From Peromyscus leucopus (Eukaryota > Chordata > Mammalia > Rodentia > Cricetidae), in assembly GCF_004664715.2 (NCBI RefSeq), contig NC_051075.1, positions 32,880,504 through 32,944,503 of the forward strand: a stretch of DNA of 64,000 nucleotides, given 5' to 3'. This document shows, piece after piece, positions 34,730 to 46,553 of this stretch; the stretch's first letter is position 1, and every line of letters begins with the position of its first letter. The translations under genes and the position numbers were made by a program. Under the pieces are notes generated by a model. It did not search any database. It was given only the letters and a program-made list of their open reading frames with translations, and was not told where the DNA came from.

Positions 34730-35100
34730 CGTCTCATCATACTTGTCTATGACTTGCCACTGTCTCAGAGATAAGACTTAAGACTCCAAGCTTTGACTCC
34801 TGCTGTCTTTCCAGCCTTATGTTACATCACTTATCTTCACTTTTGCTCTAAGACACAGACCTCTCTTTTGTTCTTGAAATGTGACAAACCCATTTTTTGG
34901 AGTAGGGCCTTTGCACTTCCTAATTCTTGATTGGGATATGAAGCTTTTTCCCTCAGTAGTTTGCCTGGCTGGCTCATTTTCACACTGTAGTCTGAGATGG
35001 ATGTCTTTTAGAGAGAACTTTATTACTTTTCTCACTGATACTTTTCTACACACAACCTTTCCTAGCATTTTATTGCCCCACAGACTTTTAAAAGTTACAG
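34730..35100 (+). mobile_element. L2 LINE 3' remnant
   Basis: Order of blocks follows the L2 3' region: TTCCAGCCTTATGTTACATC, TAGGGCCTTTGCACTTCCTA, CCTGGCTGGCTCATTTTCAC and TCTTTTAGAGAGAACTT. Very old and diverged, so likely shared with other mammals. A B1 separates it from a further L2-like end. Confidence 0.7.
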
Positions 35101-35275
35101 GAGCTGGGTGGTGGTGGCACATGCCTTTAACCCTAGCACTTGGGAGGCAGAGGCAGGTGGATCTCTGTGAGTTCGAGGCCAGCCTGGGCTACACAGTGAG
35201 TTCCAGGAAATGCTCCAAAGCTACACAGAGAAACTATAGCTCAAACAAATAAACAAACAAACAAACAAAACAACA
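35101..35275 (+). mobile_element. SINE B1
   Basis: GCTGGGTGGTGGTGGCAC head, GAGTTCGAGGCCAGCC, CCAAAGCTACACAGAGAAAC and a CAAA-rich tail. Short flanking match AAGTTACA (35091-35098 and about 35278-35285). Inserted into the L2. Confidence 0.9.
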
Positions 35276-35285
35276 ATAAGTTACA

Positions 35286-35815
35286 TGAAATTGCCATGTT
35301 TATTTGCTTCTGTACTTTCATGTCATGGCCAGCATACCTGTGTGCATCATAGGAATGGAAAGGAGGGTAACGGTAAACAGTGACACAGAATGTGGGTTCA
35401 CTTCAAGAATTAACAACTTTTGTTTTTCCCATTGCTCATTATATACCACTTATCTAGCTATTAGAGAGCACATTGCAAGCAGAGCTTGAGCAAACTGTAT
35501 CTTTGAGCCCCCTTCTCTGAGTTCTTCATTTTGGCCTTGTTTTGCCCCCAAAGACATTGGGCCTCATCCCATACCTGCAGTTTTCCACAGTCATGGGCCA
35601 CATCTGGGTCAATGTTAGTGCTTGAGAAAGGAACTGGAGACCATCTAGACCCCAACACTTTCATAACATGTATCTTCACCACCAGAATGTGAGTGGCAAG
35701 AGGTTAGGTACAGTGATCATCATCATTTCTTGGACTTGAGAGACCAAGTCGTGTCTGGAGCAGAGTAAACACTGGATTAACATTCAAGTGTTGAGTGAGT
35801 GAAGGAAATACTTTA
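35286..35815 (+). mobile_element. Probable continuation of L2
   Basis: The stretch 35680-35815 (ACCAGAATGTGAGTGGCAAG, CTGGAGCAGAGTAAACACTG, TTGAGTGAGTGAAGG) resembles the L2 terminus. The part between is too decayed to assign. Confidence 0.4.
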
Positions 35816-37271
35816 CAAGTGGCCAGTAAAGAAACGGATATGGACAGAGTGATAAAGAGAGGGAGTGCTTAACTCTACTTATTTATAAGCCCTGAACAGG
35901 ACCAGTCTGGGATGAGAGGTTGCCTAACGTGTCTTCCAGTCCAAATTTCAGCTCTCTATGAACTGATTGAAATCCTATATTTTGATTTATCACCCTGGTT
36001 AATAAGACTGGTTACTTAAATATTAACAGCCATCCTATTACTATTCAAAGGTAAATATTCCTGGGAGGGTAGGCATGATGAGTGTTATACACATTGTAGT
36101 AGGAATCAGTTTATTCCGTAATAAGATGGAAGAAACTGGCATTAACTCTGTGTGGGTACCAGACACCTAGACAATGTCAAGGCACCAAATAGCTGGAGTG
36201 AGAGAGAATTCAAAGGTGAGTGAAGGGCAAAGACAAGTTCACCTCCAACCACTTCTCTCTGTTTTGGCCAAGAGTGAGCCTGGTAATTATATGATGTGCA
36301 ACCCATCAGATCATCTAGAACTTGGCTCACAGAACATCAAAGGCAGTTATTTAAAGCCCCCCCCCCCCCGAATTCAGCAGTGAAGACGCTTTATTCCTAG
36401 AGATGTAACTGATGCAACTTTGAGGGAGAATCCATGAGTTATTGGAAGGGCAGAAGTGCCAGGCATTTACCTAATTTGCCCTTGAATGACATCACTTGAA
36501 TGGCAGGGATTTAGAGATGAATAGCCTTCTTTCAGACTTACTTTCTGTTAAATGAAGATGTAGACACTATCATTTGAGTTTGACTAGAATGGAAAATATC
36601 TTTCCAGGGTTTATTAGCATTCCAGCTGTGAATGTAATAAACAACATCTTGCAAATTAATGTTTGTTTTCATTCTTATAGTTTTGGCAATTGTTTTCTAG
36701 TCTAAGGGATAGAAATGAAGGTGTTGATTTGGAAATACATCACCTCTGTTATCAGCAGTTTAAGACATTAATATGTAGCCAATATGTCCTATAAAGTGAA
36801 AAAATTATGACTATTGGGGAATGTCTCACACTATTAATAATTCTATTTATATGGTTACCAGCAGGAGAAAACTTTTGTTCTTAATTTCAGAACAGTATGT
36901 TTTAGATTTTATTTTATATAGTTCTCTTCATCTTGGATTTGACATGCAATGATGTGACATGTTTTCTTCAGTGCTGACCCACTGTGAATATTCATTAATT
37001 TTTAGAATGTTTTGAAATCTTGATCAGCTTAACAGAATCATCACCAAATCTGAGGACTTGTTTTAAGTTATAATTTCAAATTTAAAGATGCAATCTAAGA
37101 CATCATCTTACAACTAAGTGACCCAAACCCCAGCTTTCCATGCTGTACCTTTTCCTGTGTTTCCAAGACCTGCCACAGGCCATGTGCACTGAGTGCTCCT
37201 TCCATATGTGAAGCATGCATACGGATGAATGAAACAAAGGTCTAGTAAATGGGACTTAAGAATCAAAGTCA
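35816..37271. other. Unique sequence
   Basis: About 1.45 kb with a C-run at 36356-36369. No exon or repeat recognised. Confidence 0.5.
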
Positions 37272-37699
37272 CTCCCTGTCCTAGTTAGGGTTACTTTTGA
37301 TGTGATGAAATACCATGGTCAAAAGCAACTTTTGGAGGAAAGGGTTTATTTGGCTTACAGGAAATCAGGACAGTAAGTCAAACAGGACAGGAACCTGGAG
37401 GCAGGAGCCGATGCAGAGGCCATGAAGAGACCATGAAGGGGTGCTGCTTACTGGTTTGCTCCACTTGGTTTGCCCAGTCTTCTTTCTAATAGTACTGAGG
37501 GCCACCAGTCTAGACATGGCCCCATCCACAATGGGCTGGGCCCTCTCAGATGAATCAGTAATTAAGAAAGTACCCTATAGGCTTTCATACAGCCTATACA
37601 ATTTTCTGGTTTTATGGAAGCATTTTCTCAGTTGAGGCTCTCTCTTCTCCAATGACTCGAGCTGTATCAAGTTGACATAAAACCAACCAGCATACTCCC
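37272..37699 (-). mobile_element. ERV-L-like LTR with 5-bp TSD
   Basis: LTR 37277-37694: TGTCCTAGTTAGGG start, AGGAAAGGGTTTATTTGGC, ACAATGGGCTGGGCCCTC, GCATTTTCTCAGTTGAGG, CAAGTTGACATAAAACC. The 5-bp duplication CTCCC at 37272-37276 and 37695-37699 is exact, as expected for ERV-L/MaLR. The terminal CA has decayed to TA. Confidence 0.7.
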
Positions 37700-39275
37700 T
37701 TTTGTACTTTTGCTTAGTACTTCCCCCCACTGGGTCAGAGATGTTAATTGTTAGTATAATGCTCCCAAATGAAGCAACTTAAAGTACCACGAAGACATAG
37801 GGAGCAGAGGTTAAGTCCGACCAGTAACATTAAACTATATATTCCTCAGCAAGTTCTGATGTACTCTCCCTCAGCAGTTAGAATTGTCACGAGACCAGAC
37901 ATAGCCAGTATGAAAGCATGTCTGTTCTATTGGTAGCAGGGTTGGGTGAATCAGCAATTTGTCTTTGTCACCTTCTCTGAGTTTGTATTCCTACCACATG
38001 ATAATACAGCCAACAACATGTTTCTATAGCTATTTCTGATTCCTAAACCAGGGCCTGAAAATAAACTGCTCCTAAATATAAAAGGAGTATTATTATTTCA
38101 ACTTTATTATAGGCAAGTGAGTCAGTGTATTGAAAATGGTGGCCATAAATCAAGACCTTGTAAGCTTCTGAGCTTTGGTCTTGGTCTTTCTTACTAGCCA
38201 GAAGGGACTTGGGAAATATTTTGTATTATGCTTTTATAGTGTTATTGACAGTGATAGACTCAGTCTGTATGCTAAGTCAATCTCTCCTCTTTTGTACTTG
38301 ATACCCAGAGACATTTCCAAATCCATACCAGAGACATCGCAATACTTTCATTGGGGGTTAGTTGAACAGTAATAAATCAAGGAGTTCCACAAGCCATACA
38401 CACTCCTTTGGCTCTAATCTGTACAAGGGCCACAGCTAATATTTCATCCTGCTTTATAGTCCTTTGTGATTTCTCTGTAGTCACATTTCTAAAGGCCCAA
38501 AGCATTTGGAGTCTTAGATCTTCAGAGATACATCATGTACCTCAATATTTTCTTTGATTTGGAAGCAGAGACATTTTTAAATGGAAGTTATTGAACAAGA
38601 GGACCATAGCACAGACCAGGCATCATCTTAGAAGAGATAATAATGAACTTTCATCTTAAGAAGAATGCCTTAGTGGGCAGAAAAAAGCTTTCAGTGGGTT
38701 CACAGCATTGCCTTGTTCAAAGTACCTTGATTGCATTTTTGTACTTTTCTTAAAAAATAAAATATGACTTCTATGACTGAAGTACATAAAAGCCTGAAAT
38801 ACGTAAAACTGAACACATTCAGCATGGCTTAACATGAGTAACAAGGGAACAGTCGGCGTTTGGGATAGATACCATCCTGTGTAGAGTTTGCTTTCTCTGT
38901 AGCTCTTTTCTGTGAGATAGAATTGCCATTCTTCTCTGGTTTCTAATCCTTTGAACCACAAGTTGGAGATGCTGTTTATTCTTTGATGTTTAACAATATC
39001 CATGTGCCAATGTGATTTAATGATTCATAGACAGAATACGGGGCAGGAAAAGTTAACTATATGTTCTGAAGACACGGTTTCATTGTCTTTCTTAAAATTG
39101 CTGCCAACTCATGTCTTCTGATTATAAAATTGACAAATACTTATAAATATAAAAAACTATTAGGAACCATCAGCTTTCAGAAGTAACCACTTAGTTAACT
39201 TTGACATTTCTTTAAATAAAAAAAAATTGAAAGTTGTAAAATTTAGAAAATGTTTTAGAATTTTATTTACTAAAG
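37700..39275. other. Unique sequence
   Basis: About 1.6 kb. The 115-codon minus frame 38656-39003 has no domain I recognise. Confidence 0.5.
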
Positions 39276-39481
39276 ACTAATTTATTTTATTTTAGATGTA
39301 TAGGTGTGTGGTCTGCATATCTGTTTGTATACCTCATGCATGCCTGGTGCTCACTGAAGGTGTTGGATCCCCTGGAAGTAGACTTACAGATGGTTCTGAG
39401 CAACCAAGTATGTGCTGGGAATCAAATCTAGGTTCTCTGGGGGAGCAACAAGTGCTCTTGCCTACTGAGTCATCTTTTCAT
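39276..39481 (-). mobile_element. SINE B2, diverged
   Basis: TTTATTTTATTTTAGATG tail side, TGTTGGATCCCCTGGAAG, GTGCTGGGAATCAAATC and CTTGCCTACTGAGTCATC. Confidence 0.8.
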
Positions 39482-39547
39482 TTTTTTAAAATGTAAGACC
39501 GTTAGAAATAGAATCATTGGATGAGAAAGATATTCTAGGGTTTTATT

Positions 39548-39779
39548 ATTTTTTTTGGTGGTGGCGGGGAGTGGGGGTTTGTACTAGGGATTGAATCTAG
39601 GTAGAATATATGCAAGGACTCTACCACTGAGCCCAATATTGTTTGTTTCTGAGACAGTGTCTTGTGTCGGCTCTGCTTAGAACTTGCTATGTAGCTTAGG
39701 TTGGCCTTGAATTTGCAATTCTTCCTGATCCTACTGAATGATGGCTGGAAATACAGGAATATAATACCCTGCCGGGCTG
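39548..39779 (-). mobile_element. ID plus B1 composite SINE (B4-like)
   Basis: ID-like antisense part (CTAGGGATTGAATCTAGG, CAAGGACTCTACCACTGAG), then a B1-like part with CTTGCTATGTAGCTTAGG and GGAAATACAGGAATATAAT. Confidence 0.7.
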
Positions 39780-40255
39780 ATAGTTTTAATATTTGCACTA
39801 TTTTAAAAAATTTGGCTTCTTTTGGATAAAGATCAATCTAATTGCTGGTAAGTGTTTAGTAATTTTTATGAAACCACATTTAACATTATGGTTACATTGA
39901 AATGATTTAAAAATTACACCAGAAACTCGAAGCCTTTGTATCTAAATATACAACTTAATCACCTAGGTCAATTTGTATTTGGTAAATTTGAGTTTAAATG
40001 ACACATCAACAAATTTCTTTGAGTTCTGATAGTAGGTCTCTCACATGCCTGAAATAAATGTCATCAGAGGGCACTGTAATAAATTAATACTGACACATCT
40101 TATACAGAATTGAATGACAGCTAAATAGTTCAGACAGAATTCAATCTTACTACATTTAAACATGATGCTGAGAAACATGGATTTCTTCCTTAAGTTAATT
40201 TGGGAAAATGTCCTAGTGAGTTGTCATTCTTTCCTTCCTTCTAAGTCTTTTCATT
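39780..40255. other. Unique sequence
   Basis: Holds TCATCAGAGGGCACT at 40061-40075, a weak (13 of 15) CTCF-like match. Nothing else. Confidence 0.45.
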
Positions 40256-40550
40256 TTTGTTATTTTTTTAATTATTTAATTAATTATTTTTACATCCTGA
40301 CCACAGTCTCCCCTCCCTCCTCTTTCCCACTCCCTCCTCCTCCTCTCAATCTACCCCTCCTCTGTATTCACTCAGGAAGGGGCAGGACTCCCATTGGCAT
40401 CAGCAAAGTGTGGCATATCAGGCTGCTGCCTTAATAATAGGTGCTTAACCAAGCACCTCCCCGTGTCTTCAGGTTGGGCAAAGCAATCCAGCATGAGGAA
40501 TACATTCCCAAGAGACAGCCAAAGCTCCAGGGACAGCTCCTGCTCTTCCC
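40256..40550 (-). mobile_element. L1 3' end fragment
   Basis: AT-rich tail side, CTCCCCTCCCTCCTCTTTCC pyrimidine tract, GGACTCCCATTGGCATCAGC, CAAAGTGTGGCATATCAGG and GTTGGGCAAAGCAATCC. Same layout as the L1 3' UTR at 25150-25620, but more diverged. Confidence 0.7.
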
Positions 40551-40715
40551 TTCTAATTATTATTCTATTTTTTAAAATTTAAATTGACATACAAAATGAA
40601 GATAACACATATATGTCACTGGACTTGGTTAATATTTATCCCACCCTATTCTTTCTTGTTCCTCCTTTCTCTCCTAATCTTCCTTTTCCTTTCCTGAAAT
40701 AATTCTGAAAAAAAA

Positions 40716-40717
<2 letters not shown>
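40551..40717. other. No recognised feature
   Basis: Short AT-rich interval. Confidence 0.4.
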
Positions 40718-40767
<50 letters not shown>

Positions 40768-40778
40768 ACACACACAAA
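40718..40778. repeat. (CA)n microsatellite
   Basis: About 28 CA units with one CATA interruption. Confidence 0.97.
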
Positions 40779-40910
40779 ATCATACATGTACAAATACATA
40801 TGTCCACAACATATATGTATACACACTGTGTATATATGTATTCTATAGTCCTTACATGAGAAAAATATATATTCTCTATATATTCTAGATTTTCCACGTG
40901 AGAAAAAACT

Positions 40911-41112
40911 TGTGATACTCTCTTCTTTCCTTCCTTCCTTATTTCCTTTTGGTTTTTCAAGACAAGGTTTCTCTGTATAGCCCTGGCTGTCCTGGAATTT
41001 GTTCTGTAGACCAGGCTGGTCTCAAACAGAGATCACAGGGATCTGCCTGCCTCTGCCTCCAGAATGCTTGGATTAAAGGGATGTGCCACCACTACCTGGC
41101 TGTGATACTCTC
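40911..41112 (-). mobile_element. SINE B1 with perfect 12-bp TSD
   Basis: Exact TGTGATACTCTC at 40911-40922 and 41101-41112. The tail complement (40923-40950) has turned into a TTCC-rich run. Body: TCTCTGTATAGCCCTGGC, GACCAGGCTGGTCTCAAAC, GATTAAAGGGATGTGCC. Confidence 0.93.
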
Positions 41113-41119
41113 GTTCTGA

Positions 41120-41805
41120 GTCTGACTTATTTTTCTTTCAAAAATTTTCTTTGATTTTTTTGGAGACTATAGTATTATTACATCATTTCCCCATCCTTTT
41201 CCTCCCTCTAAACCCTCTCATCCCATCCTTGCTCTTTCAAATTCATGACCGCTTTACTTCAAACAATTATTCCTAAATACATAAGTAAACATACTGATTT
41301 CCATAGTGGCTGCACTCGTGTAACTCTGTATGTGGTCCTTTCCCTCTATATCCTCACCAGCCTCTTTTGTGATTTGTTTTCTTGATTGTTGCTGTCCGAC
41401 AAAGGGTGACTGGGGTGAAATGGAATCTCAATGTAGTTTTGATTCCCATTTCTCTAGTACCTAAGCCTGTTGAACATTTAAAACAATCCATGAACTAGGA
41501 CTAGAGAAACAGCTCAGTGGTTAAGAGCACTGGGTGTACTCTTCCAGAAGACCTCATGGTGGCTCATAACCCTCTAACTCGAGTCCCATGAGATCCAATG
41601 CCCTCTTCTGGCCTCTGTGGGCACTGCATGCACATGATGCACAGACTATATATACATGCAGGAAAGGCAGCCATACACACAAAATTAAAATTTAAGAAGT
41701 CCACATACATTGGCCATTTGTACTTCTTTGGAGAACTGTCTGTTCATTTGCCCATTTAGTCATATTGATTAGATGATACTTTTGGTGTTTAGTATTTTTT
41801 TTTCA
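41120..41805 (-). mobile_element. Old L1 fragment, interrupted by a B2
   Basis: TTTCCCCATCCTTTTCCTCC, GATTTCCATAGTGGCTGC, TATATCCTCACCAGCC, GGAATCTCAATGTAGTTTTG in order, then past the B2 GGCCATTTGTACTTCTTTGG. All are antisense ORF2-end/3' UTR landmarks. Confidence 0.8.
41496..41697 (+). mobile_element. SINE B2
   Basis: AGAAACAGCTCAGTGGTTAA head, GAGCACTGGGTGTACTCTTC, CATGGTGGCTCATAACC, CCAATGCCCTCTTCTGGCC. Sense orientation, inside the old L1. Confidence 0.9.
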
Positions 41806-41876
41806 AAACTACGCATTTATTGAAAAACCACTAAAATATGGGATGATAGAAGAAAAAGGGTGAATGCCTATGGAAT

Positions 41877-42472
41877 ATTTTTTTTTCTTTTTCTTTTTTT
41901 TTTTTCAGAATGCCGATTATTGAAGGAGGGAGGAGGCCTTAAATACAGGCTTACAGTACAATGGGAGAACCCTGGAGGGCAGAAGTTCGCTGTTGATGTT
42001 TTACAATCTTGCATCTAAGCTGTTAATGCCCATTATGCAGGATACACAGACAAGGAACTTCCCTTAAGCATTCAGGAGGGTGGAACCTGGCAGGGAATTA
42101 TCATAGGGAGGACATCAAGGTCAGCAAGCAAGGCAGGCAACAGCTACACAAAATGGGGGCCAAGGCCCTACAGGTCCCCCTTTTACTAAAAAATGAGCTT
42201 CTGACTTAGGTTGCATGGGACGTCAGCAGGTCATCTTGCCCGTCATGGAGATGCCTGCCCAGGCCACACAGGTGCTCTGTCTTAGGTTAGTGACCGCCCC
42301 CTCCCCCAGGCATTACCCATCTCTGAATACTCATTATTGTATCAATTGTGTGTGAGCTGCAGAGTTAACTGCTGTCAAAGATCTCAAAGTGGTGCTGGGC
42401 TTGCAATCTGTGTGTCCTACCAACAGAAGTCCTAACACACCCATAGCCAGTAGGCTAAAGGCAACTGAGCCA
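41877..42472 (-). mobile_element. Class II LTR abutting a T-tract
   Basis: LTR 41911-42472 is the second copy of the LTR at 6009-6564. Its upstream end, at the GGCTCAGTTGCC side, sits exactly at the inferred LTR boundary. On the other side, minus-strand sequence AATAATCGGCATTCTG runs straight into an A-rich tract (41877-41906 in complement). No 6-bp duplication is readable, so solo LTR and poly(A)-bearing retrocopy are both possible. Confidence 0.7.
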
Positions 42473-42692
42473 TTCTAGATATAATAAGTTGTGAGCCTAC
42501 AGAATAGAGAAGGTTTTTGGAAGCTTAATGCTTCTTGGTTTATGCAATTCTTATTAAAAGATTAACTTGGTTGAATATACCAAAACTTTAGTGCATTTGA
42601 GTTCAAATAATGTATACATTAAAAACTAACTAAAACCAAGTCCTGTCTACAAATAAAGTGAACAACAGCAGTGTCATCAATGAAAAGACCTA
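42473..42692. other. No recognised feature
   Basis: Short AT-rich interval. Confidence 0.4.
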
Positions 42693-43010
42693 GTGTAATG
42701 GAAACTCCCAGGAATCTACAAGGGTGACCCTAGCTAAGGGTCCTAGCAATAGGGGATATGCAGCATGAATTGGCCATCTCCTGTAATCAGGCAAGATTTC
42801 TAGTGGAGGGGTTGGGACACCAACCGAGCCCAATAACCTTCAACCCACAATTTGTCCTACCTATAAGATGTGCTGAGGTAAAGGTGGCACAGAAATTGTG
42901 GGAATGGCCAATGAATGACTGGTCCAGCCTGAGACCCATAATTGGGGGGAGGGAAGGGAAAGAGAGGAGGGAGGGTAAACTGTGGTTGGGATGTAAAAAA
43001 ATTATATATA
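42693..43010 (+). mobile_element. L1 3' UTR fragment
   Basis: TGTAATGGAAACTCCCAGG and GAATCTACAAGGGTGACCC match the L1 3' UTR of the copy at 12099-13543, with an internal deletion before the G-rich end (GGGGGGAGGGAAGGG) and GGTTGGGATGTAAAAAA. Confidence 0.85.
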
Positions 43011-44780
43011 TATGAAAACATGACAAATCATCAAATGCCAGGAATTAATACACACCCTTCAATATTAACTCTGAATATTAATGGTCTCAATTATCCAATA
43101 AAAAAACCACAAACTACCAGATTGGATGAAAAAACAGCATTCATCTTTTGCTACCTGCAAGAAACACACACCACTAGCAAGAATGACAATACCTTTGAGT
43201 AAAAAGATGGAAAATGATATTTCAAGGAAATTGAACTTAGAAAACAAGCTGATATAGCTATTGTACTATTGGGTTTGAAACAAAAACAAACAGGAAAGAT
43301 AAAGAAGGCCACTTTATACTCATCAGAGGAATAATCCATGAAGGGATTTTAAAAATTCTAAACATATGATCACCAAACACAGTGGCACCCATTTTCATAA
43401 AACAAACAGAAGATATAAATCCACAAATTCACACCTAGTTGTGGGGACTTCAATATTCCCCTTTCACCAATAGACAGGTCATCTAGATAAAAATTAAAGA
43501 AAGAATGGAATTAAATGACACCATAAATCAAATAGACCTAATAGAAGTCTACAGAACATTCCAACCAAAGACTAAAGGACATACATTCTTCATAGCAACA
43601 TGTGGAATATTACAAAATAATCCACATTTTAGGACACACATTCAAAAACTCTATCCAATAAAAAAATCTAAATAAAATCCTGTATTTTTTTGTGACTATA
43701 ATAGAATAAAACTAGGTATCAACAGCATAGAAATTTCTCAAAGTGTAAAAACTCATGGAGATAAAACAACACACAATTGCATGGTAATTGAGTTACTGAA
43801 GAAATCATGAAGGAAAAAAAATAATAAAAAAAAAACAACAATAAAATCTTTGGGACACACTAAAAGTAGTCCTAAGAATGCTTATGGTGCTAAATGCCTA
43901 TGTTAACAAAATTTAATACCAAGTAAATATCTTAACATTGCACCATAGGGGCTTAGAAAAATAAGAAAAAAATCAAATCCAAAATGTTAGATGAAAAAAA
44001 AATAAGATCAGGGCAAAAATCAATGAAATATGTAGACAGAATTTTTCTGTGTCTCAGCAGCCACTCCCAAATAACCAATATGGAGACTTAATATTAATTG
44101 TAAATACTTGGCTGATAGCTTAGGCTTATTACTGACCAGCTCTTACAACTTAAATTAACCCATCTCTATTAATTTATATATTGCTACATGGCTCATGGCT
44201 TTACTTGTCCTCCAGCATGTCTTGCTCCCTCTCTGTCTCCTGTAAACTCCTCTGACTTCACCCTTTTACCCAGCATTCTCCCTACCCCCCCAAATCCTGA
44301 CTAACCATTGGCTAATCAGCTTTTTATTAACAATGAGAACAATACATATTTACAGTGTACACAGTTTGTTCCACAGCAAAATAAAAACAAAATAATACAT
44401 AGAATCAATAAAATGAAGAGTTAATTCTTTGAAAAGATAAAATTGACAAATCCTTAGCCAAATTAATGAACTGTTTGGGGAGCACCCAGGCAGGGGGATC
44501 GGGATCTGTCCCTGGTGCATGGACAGGCTTCTGGGAATCCGGTGCCTGTGGTGTGATGCCTTGCACAGTCTTGCTGCAGTGGGAAAGGGCTTGGACCTGC
44601 CTAGGCTCAGTGTGTTGGGCTCTGCTGACTCCTCATGGGAGACCTTGATTTGGGGGACATGGGGATGTGGGGTGGCTTGGGAAAGAGGGCTGGGGGGTGG
44701 GAGGAGGGAGGAGAGGGGATCTGTGGATAGTATGTGGAGTGAGTAGAAAATTTCTTAATAAAGAAAAATGAAAAAAAAAA
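43011..44780 (+). mobile_element. L1 with EN part joined to 3' end, plus LTR insertion
   Basis: 43011-44030 and 44379-44465 are the ORF2 endonuclease region, with a G-D-F-N motif at 43443-43454 and many stops. At about 44466 the sequence jumps to the L1 3' UTR and ends in a poly(A) at about 44780, so RT and the ORF2 C-terminus are missing. The LTR 44031-44378 interrupts the first part. Confidence 0.8.
44026..44383 (-). mobile_element. Solo LTR (TGCTGTGGA family) in L1
   Basis: LTR 44031-44378; on the minus strand TGCTGTGGAACAAACTG to CTGTCTACA. AAATA flanks it on both sides (44026-44030, 44379-44383). Same family as 15333-15678: ATTAACCCATCTCTATTAAT and CATGGCTCATGGC complement blocks. Confidence 0.85.
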
Positions 44781-45470
44781 AGAATGCTCTTCTTACTCTT
44801 GGCACCTTCAACTGGTCTCTGCTTTGGTAGAAATACGATGTTGGGGAACATTTACACATTGGCTGCTGTCTATTTCTATAAGATGATACCCCACACTCTA
44901 CCTTGTTCCCAGTGAACTGAATTTGCTCACTGCACTGTCAAAAGCCAGCATGTTGAGGAACTCTGATGCCTCACGAAACTCAGCATGAATTTCCCGCTTA
45001 AATGCAGAAGTATCATTTCTAGCAAATGTGTCTTTATTATTTTACTGACTTACAACTTTTACTATTATTTCTTTTTCTGTCTTTCTATGTTCTTGGCAAT
45101 AGTAAGTGTCTAGTTTGAAACAGCATTTCGATGCTTTGGACCTCTAAGCCTCTTGTCCTGCTGCATTTCCCAGATGTTAGATAAGTTGTGGAATAAGAAT
45201 AAGCTATTTATTCATGATGAGGACTTCGTCACTGTTGCTCTCTTGAGTCTGCCCTTGGGTGCCCCATTTTTATTGACTGCTGAACTTTTAAAGACTAACA
45301 GAATTGCCATATTATTTCTGATTGTTTCAGATTTTCCCCAATTAAGTAAGAAGAAGAGCACAGCATGATGGCATCAGGATTAGATGTCCGAGGGATCATC
45401 TCCCCAAAGACGTATCACATCAAACAAACTACCTTCATCAGAGGATAAGACTCAGGTGAGAGAACGTGGA
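44781..45470. other. Unique sequence
   Basis: Nothing recognised. Confidence 0.5.
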
Positions 45471-45927
45471 GATGGATGTTGTTGTTTGGTTTTTGGCTCT
45501 TTTCGGGGGGGCTGCCACCCAGCTTCCAAATAAATCTCACACACATGGAGGCTTATACTTAATTATAACTGCCTGGTCTTAGCTTGGCTTTCTTCTTGCC
45601 AGCTTTCCTTAACTTTAAATTTATCTCATCTATATTACTCTTGCTCTGTAGCTTGCTATGTAGCTGGGTGGCTGGCCCCTGGAATCCTCCTTCTTCTTTG
45701 TCTGCTTCTTTCTTTTCTCCATCTCTCCTGCCAGATTTTTCCTTCTATATATTCTCTCTGCCTGCCAGCCCCACCTATCCTTTCTCCTGCCTTGCTATTG
45801 GCCGTTCAGTCCTTTATTAGACCATCAGGTGTTTTAGACAGGCAAAGTAACACAGGTTCACAGAGTTGAAAAAATGCAACGTAAACAAAAGTAACACACC
45901 TTAAAATAATATTCTACAACAGATGAA
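45471..45927 (-). mobile_element. Solo class II LTR with 6-bp TSD
   Basis: LTR 45477-45921; minus strand starts TGTTGTAGAATATTATTTTA and ends AACAACAACA. Flanks GATGGA (45471-45476) and GATGAA (45922-45927) match at 5 of 6. Landmarks: ACACCTGATGGTCTAATAA complement, GCCAATAGCAAGGCAGG complement and GAGATTTATTTGGAAGC complement. Confidence 0.88.
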
Positions 45928-46332
45928 CATAACAAAGTGAAAATATGTATCAAAGGCAGGTTCCTGCCTTACCCCCCTGCCTACTCTGCCAAGAAGCCCA
46001 TTTGAGAGATGCATCTCACTTTGGGGATGGGCAGAGAATTCCAGGCCTCAGACTAGAAGCTTTGTTCCCATCAAATCCCACAACCTCTACCACCTGACCA
46101 ATACTGGTTTACTTTAACTGCTGGGCTTCATTAAGCCAAGAGACAAAGAATGCCTCCATTAAGCATTCTTTAATCTCAGGGGGACAGAGAAAGGTCAAAA
46201 CTCCAGTCAGTGGAGAGGAGGGTGCTAAGGCCAGGGCAGGGCTTGGATCCCAGCTCCAGGATCATGGTGATGAGACCCAGCACCCATAAGAACTTTGAAG
46301 GTGCTGTACAGGCCAGAGGTCATAGATGGAGC
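45928..46332. other. No recognised feature
   Basis: Unique sequence. Confidence 0.45.
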
Positions 46333-46553
46333 CTCTAGATCAGTGGTTCTCAACTTGTGGGTCATGATCTACATAAAGGGTCACATGTTCAATATCCTAC
46401 ATATCAGATGTTTATATTATGATTTATAGTAGCAGCAAAGTTACAGTTATGAAATAGCAATGAAATAATTTCATAATTGGGAGGTCACCCCAACATGAGG
46501 AACTGTATCAAAAGATCATAGCATTTGAATGGTTGAGAACCACTATTTTAGAT
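46333..46553 (+). mobile_element. Small hAT-type DNA element (URR1-like)
   Basis: 205-bp element 46341-46545 with terminal inverted repeats CAGTGGTTCTCAAC and GTTGAGAACCACT(A). 8-bp flanks CTCTAGAT (46333-46340) and TTTTAGAT (46546-46553) match at 6 of 8. Non-coding, so mobilised in trans when active. Confidence 0.8.

Noticed and set aside
38656..39003. 115-codon minus frame
   Set aside because: No recognisable motif and no exon boundaries. Expected by chance in 64 kb of AT-rich DNA.
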